NCBI GenBank assembly: GCA_947396885.1
Contig: OX377202.1
Coordinates: 7,316,001-7,380,000, forward strand
Length of the DNA: 64,000 bases
Reading direction: 5' to 3'
From: Heligmosomoides polygyrus polygyrus
Lineage: Eukaryota; Nematoda; Chromadorea; Rhabditida; Heligmosomidae
Both the position numbers and the translations under genes were made by a program. The notes below the pieces were generated by a model that worked only from the letters and a program-made list of their open reading frames with translations, ran no database searches and was not told the DNA's origin. Of this stretch, positions 43,320 to 53,806 are shown in pieces; position 1 is the stretch's first letter; each line of letters begins with the position of its first letter.

Positions 43320-45075
43320 TTTTTACGTCACATTGGACACTTTTCAGATCAAACTGCACCATCTTCTAGGTGTGCGTGACGCTTCTGAAATCCAGCTGCA
43401 TCTCTTCCAAATTAAAACTAGCGCCTTATAGATTAAGCTAGACACTATCTGAGAAGGTTATAATGATTAATTACTTAACGGAGACTTGGTATGTTTTGAA
43501 ACTTCTTTTTTAACTTTTTTCTTAAAAATTTCGAAAATATTTTTTGAACTTCTTCTTTTGGAAAAAAGTTTAATCCACTTGCCCCAAAAGTGGATGCGCT
43601 GTTTCAAATGTTGTCAAAATTTATTTTTTGAAGTCAAAGTAATAGTTTCAAGCTCGTCCTAGCGAGCGGAACTAAATAAATTTATTAGCTATTAGATTTA
43701 TTAGCGAAAAGTTAAGCGAGTTTATTCAATGTTTTTCGGATGTGCTTATATCAAGTAAATTAAGATATGATCGCCATAGCATGAACATCTTACAAATCAG
43801 AACGAGCTTCATCCCGGCTAAACATGACGCACTTTGAGAAGGTTAAAGTAGTTTTTTGACCAAGGTCATACCTATTTCGTATGACTTTCCTCTAATTTTT
43901 TGAAAATTCATCTGCCCAAAAAATCTGAACAGAGTGTTCGAAATTTAATAAAACTTATTGGTAAAGGCGCGTGTAGCGCAGTCGGAGGAGGCGCGACTGT
44001 CGCGTGCTCCCGATACCAGGTTCCTGGTTCGGATTTCCCGCCCAGGCCAACCAAGCCTTCCATCCCTCCGGGCTCGGTGAATTGGTACCAGACTTGTCTG
44101 GGAAGGATAAAGCGCTGACTTGTTCATCGGCTGGCCACCGCAAGTCATTGTATGGCGAAATACGCATTCATATCGCCTCCACAACATCCCGTGGAAGTAG
44201 AATGCGCTGGCGCATCCCAGAAGGGATTGAGTAACGCCGTCCTTTATCCTTTATCCTTTTTATTGCTAAGGAAAAATAATGGTTTGAGGTTATTTTAAAA
44301 GTAAAAATTGTTAAGCATATCAAAAGAAGAGATCGCGCCATGCACTTTTTTAGCACGTTGCAATTTTTGCTTGATTGATATGTAGTGCAAATGCTGCTTA
44401 CTTGAGACAGCAAAGCGAAGATATGTGTGGGTGGTTTCTACAACTGTTTTCTTGTACCGTTGACAAGCGTGTAATTCCACGCAGGCAGAACTTTCGCTAA
44501 TAATCAAATCAAAATCGCTATATCCTGAACGAGGGCGCGGCGCAATCTCTTGTCTCAACAAGAAGTTGCCAAAAGTTGCCTTCTTTTTTGCACCCTAGAA
44601 TAAGCGTCAAAACGCAATTTTTCTTGAAAATAAAGTTTTTATAAAATTTTAAACAGAGTGCGCGCTTAGTGGGGTAGGTGAATTTAAAAAATTCAAAGGA
44701 AGTCGTACTAAATTTTCATTGCACAAAATTATTCCGATCTTTTCAGAGAGCCCCTAATGTAGTGAGGAAGAAGCTTATTATTATTTCAATTTGGAAGATG
44801 TTCCGATTGATTTAAAAAGCGTCAAGAGTGCTTAGAATAGTAAAGTATAGTAGAATAGTTTGCACTACATGTCAATCAGACGAAAATTGCAACGTGCTAA
44901 AAAAGTGCATGGCGCGATCTCTTCTTTTAATTCACCTAGAAATTGCCGCCTTTAAAATAATCTTCAAGCCATCATTTCACATTAGTAATAAAGCACTCTA
45001 TTTTTAAGTTTATTAAGCTTAGAATAGTGTCCAACATGATTTTAAAAGTGTACAATTTGACGTGAAAATTATTTA
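43320..45075 (+). mobile_element. R1 TIR element, interrupted by a SINE
   Basis: It begins TTTTTACGTCACATTGGACA (43320) and ends with the inverse (TGTACAATTTGACGTGAAAA, to about 45067). It contains SINE1 at 43966-44257. The interior shares CATGCACTTTTTTAGCACG and GATTTGTAA-type words with other R1 copies. Confidence 0.6.
43966..44257 (+). mobile_element. SINE1, full-length, in R1
   Basis: A and B boxes as in the 20680 copy. The tail is CCTTTATCCTTTATCC. Flanks TTATTGGTAAAGG (left) and TTATTGCTAAGG (right) look like a slightly mutated TSD. Confidence 0.9.
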
Positions 45076-45177
45076 AAAACAGCTGCCGTTCTTTGGCAGT
45101 ATAAACTCTGTACTTTTCAGTTTCTTCAAGCTCTTCTTTATACTCATTTTTTAAATTGAAAATAAATTTTCGTAATT

Positions 45178-45591
45178 TCAATTTTCCATTCCTTTCTCTT
45201 TCGCCTTTTTTTCATTCCTTTCTCTTTCGCCTAATAGTAGCACTGATGTCAGTTTCTCTCTGCAAGTCCAAAACGCTGAGCCACTATTGTTCTCCGCATC
45301 TGGAGACGCCGCCTGCCACTTGAAGCGGTGCACCTGTTCCCCTCGGAGGTCGTCAAGATGTTCGCAATGCGAAGAGGATGCTGCAGCCGACGCTGAAGTG
45401 GATTGCGGACGGCTTTGCGTGCTTTTCCCATTCTGAGGACGTGTTTCATAATCCCCCGAGACGTTGTCCTCCATTGAAGTCCGCCATGCATTTTTAGGTG
45501 ACTCATCTGTGACTAGGATGGTGGGCATTTGTCTTTTTGGAGGAATATTTGAAGCAGCTGCACGTCCAGTTGCAGCCTTCTGCTTAGTCAT
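45178..45591 (-). CDS. Candidate host exon with start codon
   Basis: The 137-codon frame opens at 45591 with MTKQKAATGRAAASNIPPKR. It continues as a hydrophilic, Ser/Thr-rich region (QSRPQSTSASAAASSSHCEH) and KWQAASPDAENNSGS, ending in a charged tail made of repeats of CCTTTCTCTTTCGC on the plus strand. The composition looks like the disordered N-terminus of a regulatory protein, and the codon use differs from the AT-rich R1 element on its lower-coordinate side. No domain or clear donor was found. It may be a single exon of a larger gene or a chance frame. Confidence 0.35.
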   Translation of the reverse strand: MTKQKAATGRAAASNIPPKRQMPTILVTDESPKNAWRTSMEDNVSGDYETRPQNGKSTQSRPQSTSASAAASSSHCEHLDDLRGEQVHRFKWQAASPDAENNSGSAFWTCREKLTSVLLLGERERNEKKAKEKGMEN

Positions 45592-45754
45592 CCTTATTTC
45601 GGGAACTTCTTGAATTCTGTTGAGTTGCTGGCGTTCGTTTTACTGTAGCATTTTTGAGGTAGTCTTAGGAATGGGAGGTATGTTCCCTATAGGGCTTGTA
45701 TTCGTCAGTAACCACTCAATAAAGGATGAAAGGCAGTCGATTCGAGTCGATTTA

Positions 45755-45960
45755 GTCAGTCGATTTTGGGATGCGCCATGCATTCTATAATATTTCTGCA
45801 GCGTATCGTAGAGGAGATTCGGAAGCGTGTTGGATTAGCGGAATGTATTATCTTCTTCAAGATGTCTGTACCAATTCACGAACCCCGTAGGGATGGAAGG
45901 TTTGATTGGACTGGGCGCAAAATTCCTGACCAGGCTCCATCGACTGAGCTACGCTACGCG
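45755..45960 (-). mobile_element. SINE1 copy, diverged, next to the satellite
   Basis: GGGATGCGCCATGCATTCTA, TGTACCAATTCACGAACCC and GGATGGAAGGTTTGATTGG match SINE1. Its head end (CGACTGAGCTACGCTACGCG) runs straight into the first 100-bp satellite unit. Confidence 0.7.
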
Positions 45961-46750
45961 GTTTAATTGTCCAAGTTTGAGGACTCGCAAGCGGTTACTT
46001 TGCTTGCTGTAAACGGTGTCGTGATACAAAGATTTCTACAACCCTGCGCTGTGCCACGCGGTTTAATTGCCCAAGTTTGAGGACTCGCAAGCGGTTACTT
46101 TGCTTCTGTAATCGGTGTCATGATGCAAGGTTTTCTGCGACGCTGTGCTACGTTACGCGGTTTAATTGTCCAAGTTTGAGGAGTTCCAAGCGATCACTTT
46201 GCTTGCTGTAAACGGTGTCATGTTGCTAAGATTTCTACAACCTTGCGCTACGTTACGCGGTTTAGCTGCCCAAGTTTGAGGACTCCCAAGCGGTGATTTT
46301 GTTTGCTGTAAACGGTGTCATGTTGCAAAGATTACTACAGCCCTGCGCTACGTTGCGCGGTTTAATTGCCCAAATTTGTGGATTGCCAAGCGGTCACGTT
46401 ATCTGCTATGAACGCTGTCATTATATAAAGATTTCTTCATCCCTGAGTTACGTTACGCGGTTTAGCTGCCCAAGTTTGAGGACTCCCAAGCGGTGACTTT
46501 GCTTGCTGTAAACGACGTCATGTTGCAAAGATTTCTACAACCCTGCGCTACGTTACGCGGTTTAATTGCCCAAGTTTGAGGACTTCAAAGCGGTTACGTT
46601 CTCTGGTGTGAACGGCGTCGTTGCACAAAGATTACTACAACCTTGCGCTATGCCATGCGGTTTAATTGCCCAAGGTTGTGGACTCCCAAGCGGTGAGTTA
46701 TTCTCCCGTGAACGGAGTCATTACAAAAAGATTTCTTCAACATTGTTCTC
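45956..46750 (+). repeat. Satellite, eight copies of a 100-bp unit
   Basis: (A/G)CGCGGTTTA recurs at 45956, 46056, 46155, 46255, 46355, 46455, 46555 and 46655, spacings of 99-100. Units share CCCAAGTTTGAGGACTC, AAGCGGTnACTTTGCTTGCT and AAAGATTTCTACAACCCTGC. The last two units are the most diverged. The unit end, CTGCGCTACGTTACGCG, resembles the SINE1 head in reverse complement. Confidence 0.92.
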
Positions 46751-46939
46751 CCTTAAGAAAAGCTATGACAAGGCTCTTGCCCTATGATTATGCCCTGAAG
46801 ATCGACAAAGTAGTGGTCGGCTACATGTGGTCACGTATTCTGCAAGGGCTGCCTTAATGTTGTCGTTCAACGTCGTCGTGCAGTACAGTGCCCTCTCTGT
46901 CGTCAAGAACTTCTCAATACTCTCACAAAACGAGGAAAG

Positions 46940-47110
46940 CAGAAAGGACGGCGTCAAGGGATCCATTCATTTTTGGGGTGCGCCATGTATTCTAGTTCTA
47001 TTCCGGCTTCCCCATACAATTGCTAGCGGTGGCCATTCGGTAGACATGTTGATGTATCATCCTCTCCAGACAAGTCTTGTGGCAATTCTCCTACGTAGCC
47101 GAGACCTGAG
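46940..47110 (-). repeat. SINE1 copy, diverged
   Basis: AAAGGACGGCGTCAAGGGAT, GGGTGCGCCATGTATTCTAG, AGCGGTGGCCATTCGGTAGA and CAGACAAGTCTTGTGGCAAT match SINE1. Confidence 0.65.
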
Positions 47111-47224
47111 CCGTGAATGGGCGCCTTACTAACGTATACTTCCTGTTTTTGGAAGATTATTGCTCTCCTCTTCACTGAAAATCCATTCTACAAACTCACT
47201 TTAAGAACTTAGGTCCGACGTCTC

Positions 47225-47525
47225 TTAGGTCCCATTTATACTTCCAACGTCGAGCGACGCGACGGCATGTAAGACCCCGTCTATCCTCCTAACAACCCCG
47301 TCTATACTTCGACGCCGAGCGACGAAACGCCACGTATTGTGGCAACATTGATCCAGCGACGCGATCGATCAATTTGGCTACTATACATGCCAGCGCGTCG
47401 CTCGGCGTCGGAAGTATAAATGGGGCCTAAGGCGGCCAAAATGGTCTATCGCTTCGCTCAATCAATGTGGCCACCATACGCGGCGTCGCGTCGTTCGGCG
47501 TCGAAGTATAAACGGGACCACTGAG
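47225..47525. mobile_element. MITE pair, GG(T/C)CCCATTTATACTTC family
   Basis: TTAGGTCCCATTTATACTTC (47227) is inverted in GAAGTATAAATGGGGCCTAA (47411-47430). A further end-like copy (CGGCGTCGAAGTATAAACGG, 47495-47516) suggests a second, overlapping unit. The interior holds CGTCGAGCGACGC palindromes. The TTA flank and GGNCCC terminus would fit PIF/Harbinger-type MITEs. Confidence 0.65.
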
Positions 47526-47529
47526 GAGA

Positions 47530-48100
47530 TACAGGTACAAGTAGAAATATCTATTTAGCCGGAATTGACACCATATTAATGAGGCAAACAGTTAATTATA
47601 CTTTGACACTTAAATAAAGAATAAAGAAAGATTTTTTATACTTTTCTTCAATACAGAAGCAATTAGTGTTGAAGATTGAATTTAATTTTGACTAGTTTGT
47701 ATTCATAATTAATGTATTATAATTTAACATTTCTTGACGAAAGAAGGTTGTGATTGAAATACACATCTAAAACGTAAAGTTTTGCATTTGAATTATTTTT
47801 AATAATTTCACGTATATCTATGATTAAAAACAAAACAAAACCCAATAGAATCAGGTGAGAGCCAATGTCGTGCCGAATTTCAGTGGACGTCATCGAATGA
47901 CGAAGGATTTGCCTAGTGACACTTCTTAGGACATTATGATGCAAAATTGGTCTCCGTATTCCTGAAAAACAACTTCGATCTGGGAGACGTGAATGCAACG
48001 CCTTGACCCCGAACTCTATAATTGCTGTCAGAGGCTACTGTTTGCTAGGAGAAAAAGCCCATTTCTCGTATCGAAGCCGGCTACTGGGACAGTGGTAGGA
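47530..48100. other. AT-rich stretch, no recognisable gene
   Basis: There are only short frames and no repeat relationship to other parts of the window was noticed. Confidence 0.35.
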
Positions 48101-48109
48101 TTCAGATTG

Positions 48110-48395
48110 ATCCGTGAAATTGATTTTTTTTCCGGGATACGCCACCCATTTTACCTCTGCAGGATATCGTGGAAACGATTAGAACGGCCTGCACAGTGCA
48201 GGATCGTTTGATCTACGGTGAACAGTTGAGGAACAGCCTCGGTTTTAACCTTCTCAGAATGGCCCGGTACACCATAGGGGATCTACAGACCGCTGACATT
48301 TGGAAGACTGGCCTGAGCGGGACCGGAACCATGAATTTCGACTCTGGGTGCACGCGACAGCCGCCACCTTCTCCGACTGCGCTACTCGCATCGCT
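48110..48395 (-). mobile_element. SINE1 copy, diverged
   Basis: GGGATACGCCACCCATTTTA, GGATATCGTGGAAACGATTA and, at the head, GGGTGCACGCGACAGCCGCC and TCCGACTGCGCTACTCGC match SINE1. The middle is poorly conserved. Confidence 0.65.
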
Positions 48396-48704
48396 ACTCA
48401 ACAAGTTAATGCCAATAACGTTCACTAAAATGCCTAATTAAATGTAAAGACTGTTTAGCACAGCAATAGAGCAAGACTTCGATCTGCTTTTGAAAAATTA
48501 TCTTCCCAACATAGAACGCTACAGAATTAGGAGTACATATCTACGTTTGACTAGCCGCGCTACACGCACTCATGAAAATGGGATATGTACACTTTAATAA
48601 TAAAGAAATAAGTGGAATAAATATAAGGAATGCATATATATGTGTCATCCGTGTGATTCGAACCTGCGCCCTCCGAAGAGGACTGCGACAGATATGTATG
48701 GAAG

Positions 48705-48985
48705 CATGTAGCGTAGTTGGATGACATGCCGGCTGTCGCGTGCACCCGATACCAGGTTCTTGGTTCGGATTTTCCGCCCAGGCCAATCAAGCCTTCCATC
48801 CCTCCGGAGTAGGTGAATTAGTACCAGACTTCTGCGGAAGGATAAAGCGCTGACTTGTTCATCGGCTGGCCACCACGAGTCATTGCATGATCAAATACAC
48901 ATTCAAATCGCCTCTACGACATGCTGTAGGAGTAGAATTCCTGGTGCATCCCACAATAGATTGAGTATTGCCATCCTTTATCCTT
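48705..48985 (+). mobile_element. SINE1 copy
   Basis: ATGTAGCGTAGTTGGATGAC head, TTCTTGGTTCGGATTTTCCG and tail CCATCCTTTATCCTTTTACA are present; moderate divergence. Confidence 0.85.
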
Positions 48986-49299
48986 TTACACATATATGTG
49001 TGGACTAGGGAACACTTTAATAATAAATAAACAAATGGAATAAATATAAGGAATATACATGTATATATGGAACATGGAATATTAACTGTGTGCAATTCAC
49101 TTTTTAGTTTTCAGATTTTTATAGAAAAAGATAGTTTGCACTGCAGAGGTCAATCCTCCTGGAGAAGGTTCTGATATAAGGACTGAAAACAGACATTTTT
49201 ATTTATTAATTTATTTTTACTCAGAGCACATAAAAGTGCGCCACTACCAAGCATTAAATATACTTGAGATTTATGGAGAAGTAATATCAAACCTATTGT

Positions 49300-49500
49300 A
49301 TTAATATTGTTAAAAATATGTTATTTATTGAAAATAATCGTTAGAAAGCATGGCAACAAACGACAAACCACTGTTGAAGTTGAAAACTCAGGAGCAAACT
49401 CCAAAAAAAACAGTAAAGAGAAAGAAGAAAAAGCAGGGATTATGAACATGATTTTTAAACCAACAGGAAGTACAAAAGGTTTCTCAACGTACAATAAGGA
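49300..49500 (+). other. Lys-rich short open frame, unknown
   Basis: An ATG near 49350 opens MATNDKPLLKLKTQEQTPKK, followed by a Lys/Arg run and a stop. A neighbouring frame is also open. The basic N-terminus could belong to a gene or transposon ORF that decays downstream. No further evidence. Confidence 0.2.
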
Positions 49501-49731
49501 CTAGTGTTTACCTTGCCGAAGAGTAGTCCAGCTTTGTTATTTATTAAAAGCCTTAAAAAAAGAATGTGAGCTTAGAAAGAATGTTTTGCAGTAAAGACAT
49601 CATGCCCTTGATACTATTGAATGTCCAGGGCGGGTTCTGTATCTCGAAGATCGATCTAGTAAAGGTAGGAAATATTAACTACACAGTGTCAGGAAACGGA
49701 TCAGTTTCATTTTCTCTTCTTAATAACAGTA

Positions 49732-49960
49732 GGCGCGTGTAGCACAGTCTGAGGAGGCGCCGGCTGACGCGTGCACCCGATACCAGGCTCCTGGTTCGGA
49801 TTTCCCGCCCAGGCCAACCAAGCCTTCCATCCCTCCGGGCTCGGTGAATTGGTACCAGACTTGTCTGGGAAGGATAAAGCGCTGACTTGTTCATCGGCTG
49901 GCCACCGCAAGTCATTGTATATCCAAATACAAAATCGCCTCCACGACATCCCGAAGAGGT
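49732..49960 (+). mobile_element. SINE1 copy, 3'-truncated
   Basis: A near-consensus head (GGCGCGTGTAGCACAGTCTG) and body end at CGACATCCCGAAGAGGTAAC, without the last ~60 bases and tail. Loss of the 3' end is unusual for a retroposon and suggests later deletion. Confidence 0.85.
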
Positions 49961-50190
49961 AACCGTTCCCTTCTTTCGGCTCTATTCTTCCGCTATCTTT
50001 CCAGTTCAACAGAAGTGGCGGCTGCTTTAGTTGGTTTTTTCAATGGGCTTGAACGGCGGAAAAAAATGCTGTGGTTGAGCAGTTCTTCATCATTCCTCTG
50101 CTGCTGCACAACTCTACCCCAGGGAGTGCTGACGTTGAGCGAGTCTCTTGTGGGATTCATTCATAGGACATCCCAGCACAGTGTGTTTCC

Positions 50191-50763
50191 TTAACGCCTA
50201 CTGTAGCGCGCGCCTTCTAAACACGGCCGGAGACCCTTAGCTGACCGACATAATTGAATAATGGGATGAATTATGGCAATCGCAAGGCGTCCTGATGACG
50301 CTCTTCTCCGACATAATCGACCGCTCATCTTCGAGATGGAGGAAAAATTGATTTTAAAATGGTAGTGGGTTGTTTTTACAGAAGAACTTGGCATGAAATT
50401 TGTCATGAACACGCTCTTCCCCTGTCGGTTGAAGAATCGTTGCAGCTCATCGTTGAAACAAAGCCAGTGGTGCTCACCACGACTGCAGCAACCGCAAAGT
50501 GCACTCGTGAATTCTGAAGCAGTGCCTGAAGCACACGCGTTCACGCTCAGATAACTCTGGAGTTCGGCCGCTGTCCGGCGCCTAATCCGGCCATCCATTA
50601 TTAACGCGATTAGCAAAGTGGGAAACGTTCGCGGCGGAAACGCATTCGGTCGGTACGATCCCAGCGCGGCTGACTCATTAACCATGTGTGTCGCGCTTTC
50701 TGGTACGATTTCTTGGGCTGTCTGGCTGAGTCTGATGATGGAATCTTCCACAAATCCCTTCAA
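50191..50763 (-). CDS. Open frame of 190 codons, possible exon
   Basis: The minus-strand frame from 50763 to 50191 reads MKGFVEDSIIRLSQTAQEIV, then ESATHMVNESAALGSYRPNA and a Cys-containing stretch. The region is locally GC-balanced and free of the repeats that surround it. Part of the plus strand is also open (50618-50803). No domain is recognised and no convincing splice pair was found. It may be coding, regulatory or chance. Confidence 0.25.
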   Translation of the reverse strand: MKGFVEDSIIRLSQTAQEIVPESATHMVNESAALGSYRPNAFPPRTFPTLLIALIMDGRIRRRTAAELQSYLSVNACASGTASEFTSALCGCCSRGEHHWLCFNDELQRFFNRQGKSVFMTNFMPSSSVKTTHYHFKINFSSISKMSGRLCRRRASSGRLAIAIIHPIIQLCRSAKGLRPCLEGARYSRR

Positions 50764-51539
50764 AATCAGAATAAAGAGTGTCTATTCAGAATGTCTGCAA
50801 TAGACTTTAGCCCTTGAAGGCTAGCAAATCTTTATTGAACAGAATCTCCTACTTATTCTTATATTATTTTTAACCTTTTTATCATTTTTATATATGGGGG
50901 ATTCCATTATAGAGCGATAGGAACACTTCAAAACGTAGGAATTCCTTCCGGAAGTGTTCCAATCCGACTTCTTCATGTTCTGCTCTTCTGCCGTTTGTCA
51001 ATTATCTGGTTCTGGACATTTTGTTCGCTATAAAAGCCACAGCAGCCGCGGTGCAAAAAGGCAATCTTCTCTCATCCGTTCGTTTCATTAAATCGCGCTT
51101 CATCGTGCCAGCGTTGAGCGTGTGACTCATCGGCTGAATTCGTCTCATTTCACATGAATTTCCGCTCGCTTGAAATGACTGGTGAATGAGGGAACAAGAA
51201 AGAGGTTGGGGTGGTGTGTGAGTGATACTCATCGGTTGGTTCCATTTGGGATTGGTAAAAAATATGTATGCAGGCTATAGTTAATGGGTCATTGTACTGG
51301 ATTTCTACAGCTCAGTGCGTCTAAAGAAATTAGTGATCTGAGGTGTTTTTAGAAAGACTCTAACAAGGAGAGCCTCCAGAGTGGCGGCGAGCTTTTGCGA
51401 TGCAATTTTTACACGTGATTCCCGTGAGGAGATTCCAAAACCATAGGTAATTTTTTCGGAATGCTCTTCTGTAGTCGAAAAAGCGTATGGACGCGTGAGC
51501 GCGAAGTTCATGACGCCCGCTGCCATCCAGGCCAGTGTG

Positions 51540-51612
51540 GTCGGTTGGCGTAGTGGTAGTATTGTAGCTTCACACGAGCGCGTGGTCGTGGGTTCGATTC
51601 CCCATTGTACTT
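51540..51612 (+). ncRNA. tRNA-like sequence (SINE-type pol III promoter), left arm
   Basis: TTGGCGTAGTGGTAGT resembles an A box and GGTTCGATTCC is a perfect B box 45-50 bases later. The acceptor ends do not pair well, so a functional tRNA is unlikely. Confidence 0.45.
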
Positions 51613-51984
51613 GTGTTTTTGAATTTTGCGATTTATCGTCAGTGGGACCCTTTACCCCCATTTCCAACACATTTTTGAGCTAAAACACGGCACGGCAACA
51701 AATGTCATTTACGTTCATCGATCTCTTCGAAAGTGGAAAGGTGAGAATTTTTGACAGCACCAATTTCGCCCAACGTTTGTGCATGGGCGTTGCTTGGCGT
51801 GCTGATCATGCATCTGGCGTCAGTTTTTTACCTGCTTAACCTGGAATTCAAAAATTCTCACCTTTCCACTTTCGAAGAGCTCGATGAACCTAAACGACAT
51901 TTGTTGCCGTGTTTTTGTTCCAAAATATGATGGAAATGGGGGTAAAGGGTCCCACTGACGATAAATCGCAAAATGCAAAAACAC

Positions 51985-52057
51985 CAGTACAAGGGGAATC
52001 GAACCTACGACCATGCTCCTGTGAAGCTGCAACATTACCACTACACCAGCCGACCAC
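51985..52057 (-). ncRNA. tRNA-like sequence, right arm (inverted copy)
   Basis: The inverse of the left unit: the minus strand reads TGGTGTAGTGGTAATGTTGC and later GGTTCGATTCC. A and B boxes are preserved although the arms have diverged. Confidence 0.45.
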
Positions 52058-52549
52058 ACTGGGCTCGATGGCAGCGGGCGTCATGAACTTCGCGCTCACA
52101 CGTTCACACGCTTTTTTTTTGATCACAGAAGAGCATTCCGAAAACGGTAACTATGGTTTTAGACTCCCCACACGGGACCCGACATCCAGTAAAAATTGCA
52201 TCGCAAAAGCACACCGCCACTCCGAGCGCTCTCCTGGTAAGCATTACAAGCCATTGGATCTGGTGAAGACAGAACAGGCGAAACGTCCACTGTCTTCAGT
52301 TCGATTTCTAGACATTCGCCTTCAAAGAATTTCCTCATTGCTTCTTGAATACTTCTCCCTTAAAAGGCGTCCTTAACTTCCTTTCAGATCTCCGTGCAAA
52401 ATGATTGTGCCTGAAAATGTGTGTGCGTGTGTCTGTAGCTCAGTTACAGTAAGTGCTGTCTCTCGCGTTCCCCGCGTATCGATTGTGTGTTCGGTTCTGG
52501 CCGATGCTACCCCAGGTGACGAACTGGGTGATTTGTATAGTAGTGCTCG

Positions 52550-53000
52550 AACGAATATATTCGAATAATTTATTCGAACAACTATACGAATAGTTTTCGA
52601 ATAATCGTTCGAATTCGAACATCGAAAGAGAGTCATTCGATTATTGTTTATTTATTTATTATATTTATTTATTCATGACGTGGACTAAGGCCACACGTGA
52701 AATACATTGTTAGAATAAAATGCTAACAATCTCAATCGAAAACCAATAAATAGAACTGAGGGCACTCATTGCACACGTGAAAGTACTGAAAATTAACTAT
52801 TTCAACTTTTTTGATTTCGAATAATCTTATTTGAATATGAAATAAACCTTAAATCTTAAGGCACAGAAGTTGATTGGAACAATTTATTCGACTAATCGAA
52901 TGTTCGAATAAGCAAAAATGAGGTTTATTCGATTCGAAAAAATTGATGAGCGAATAAATTTGTTCGTTCATTCGTTCGAAATGTTTCGACATCGAACTCA
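52550..53000. repeat. TTCGAATA-rich sequence with a LINE-type tail
   Basis: Runs of ATTCGAATAATTTATTCGAA words (52555-52640 and 52860-53000) bracket a TTTATTTATTTATTATATTT tract (52645-52675) followed by GACGTGGACTAAGGCCACAC. The tract resembles the 3' tail of a minus-strand CR1-like LINE, of which only noncoding 3' sequence is present. Confidence 0.45.
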
Positions 53001-53039
53001 TTCGTTCGATAAAATTTCTCTAAAACATATCTAGAGTGA

Positions 53040-53200
53040 ATTAGCAGCAGATTAGTCTGGAAAGGAAAAGCCCTAACTTGTCTATCAGGTCGATCGGGAA
53101 GGCCACTGCATGGACGAAACACACATTCAAAGTCTCCACGACAGTCAGGTGCAAGACGCATCCCATTGATTAACGTCGGCTTTCATTTTATCGAAGCAAA
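53040..53200 (+). repeat. SINE1 3' fragment, diverged
   Basis: TTAGTCTGGAAAGGAAAAGC, ACTTGTCTATCAGGTCGATC and CGCATCCCATTGATTAACG match the 3' half of SINE1. Confidence 0.5.
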
Positions 53201-53311
53201 TGTCGTTATTCTTTGTTTGGTGATGAATTTAAATGGTGAGGTTGTTATCATCATAATCATGCCTGAAAAGAAAGAATATTTCCAAATTTAGAATTCTTTC
53301 GAAAAGAACCA

Positions 53312-53605
53312 TAAAGGATAAAGGATAAAGGACGGCGTTACTCAATCCCTTCTGGGATCCGCCAGCGCATTCTACTTCTACGGGATGTCGTGGAGGCGAT
53401 TTGAATGCGTGTTTGACCATATAATGACCTGCGGTGGCCAGCCGATGAACAAGTCAGCGCTCTATCCTTCCCAGACGAGTCTGGTACCAACTCACCGACC
53501 CTGGAGGGATGGAAGGCTTGATGGGCCTGGGCGGGAAATCCGAACCAGAAACCTGGTATCGGATGCAGGCGACAGCCGGCGCCTCCTCCGACTGCGCTAC
53601 ACCAG
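53312..53605 (-). mobile_element. SINE1, near-consensus copy
   Basis: The tail (AAAGGATAAAGGATAAAGG), body and head (GACTGCGCTACACCAGTC) are complete. Low divergence from the copies at 43966 and 11834 suggests recent activity. Confidence 0.9.
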
Positions 53606-53806
53606 TCGCAGGAGTGTAGTAGGTCCATACCATGCACTTTCCTAGGCTCAAAATTGTCACCGAAAAGATCCACAGACTGAATATTTGTAGGGCACGCGTA
53701 TACCGCTTATATTCCTTCTTATCACTGGTATAAGAATAGTGAGCCACTCTGCTGCTTACTATTTTTATTAAGTATTTTTTTCTGAAAGAGCATCCTTTCA
53801 AATATA

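Larger units (their letters stand above)
51366..52230. repeat. Large fold-back with a tRNA-like unit in each arm
   Basis: The arm 51366-51752 is largely complementary to 51845-52230. Shared words include AAGTTCATGACGCCCGCTGC, TTTTGCGATTTATCGTCAGT and GGGACCCTTTACCCCCATTT with their inverses. The ~90-bp centre carries a fragment of the GCGTGCTGATCATGCATCTG repeat family seen at 26-27 kb. Each arm has a tRNA-like sequence pointing to the centre. Confidence 0.75.

Noticed and set aside
45956..46750. CRISPR-like regular array
   Set aside because: Units are contiguous 100-bp satellite monomers with no spacer sequence, in a eukaryotic context.
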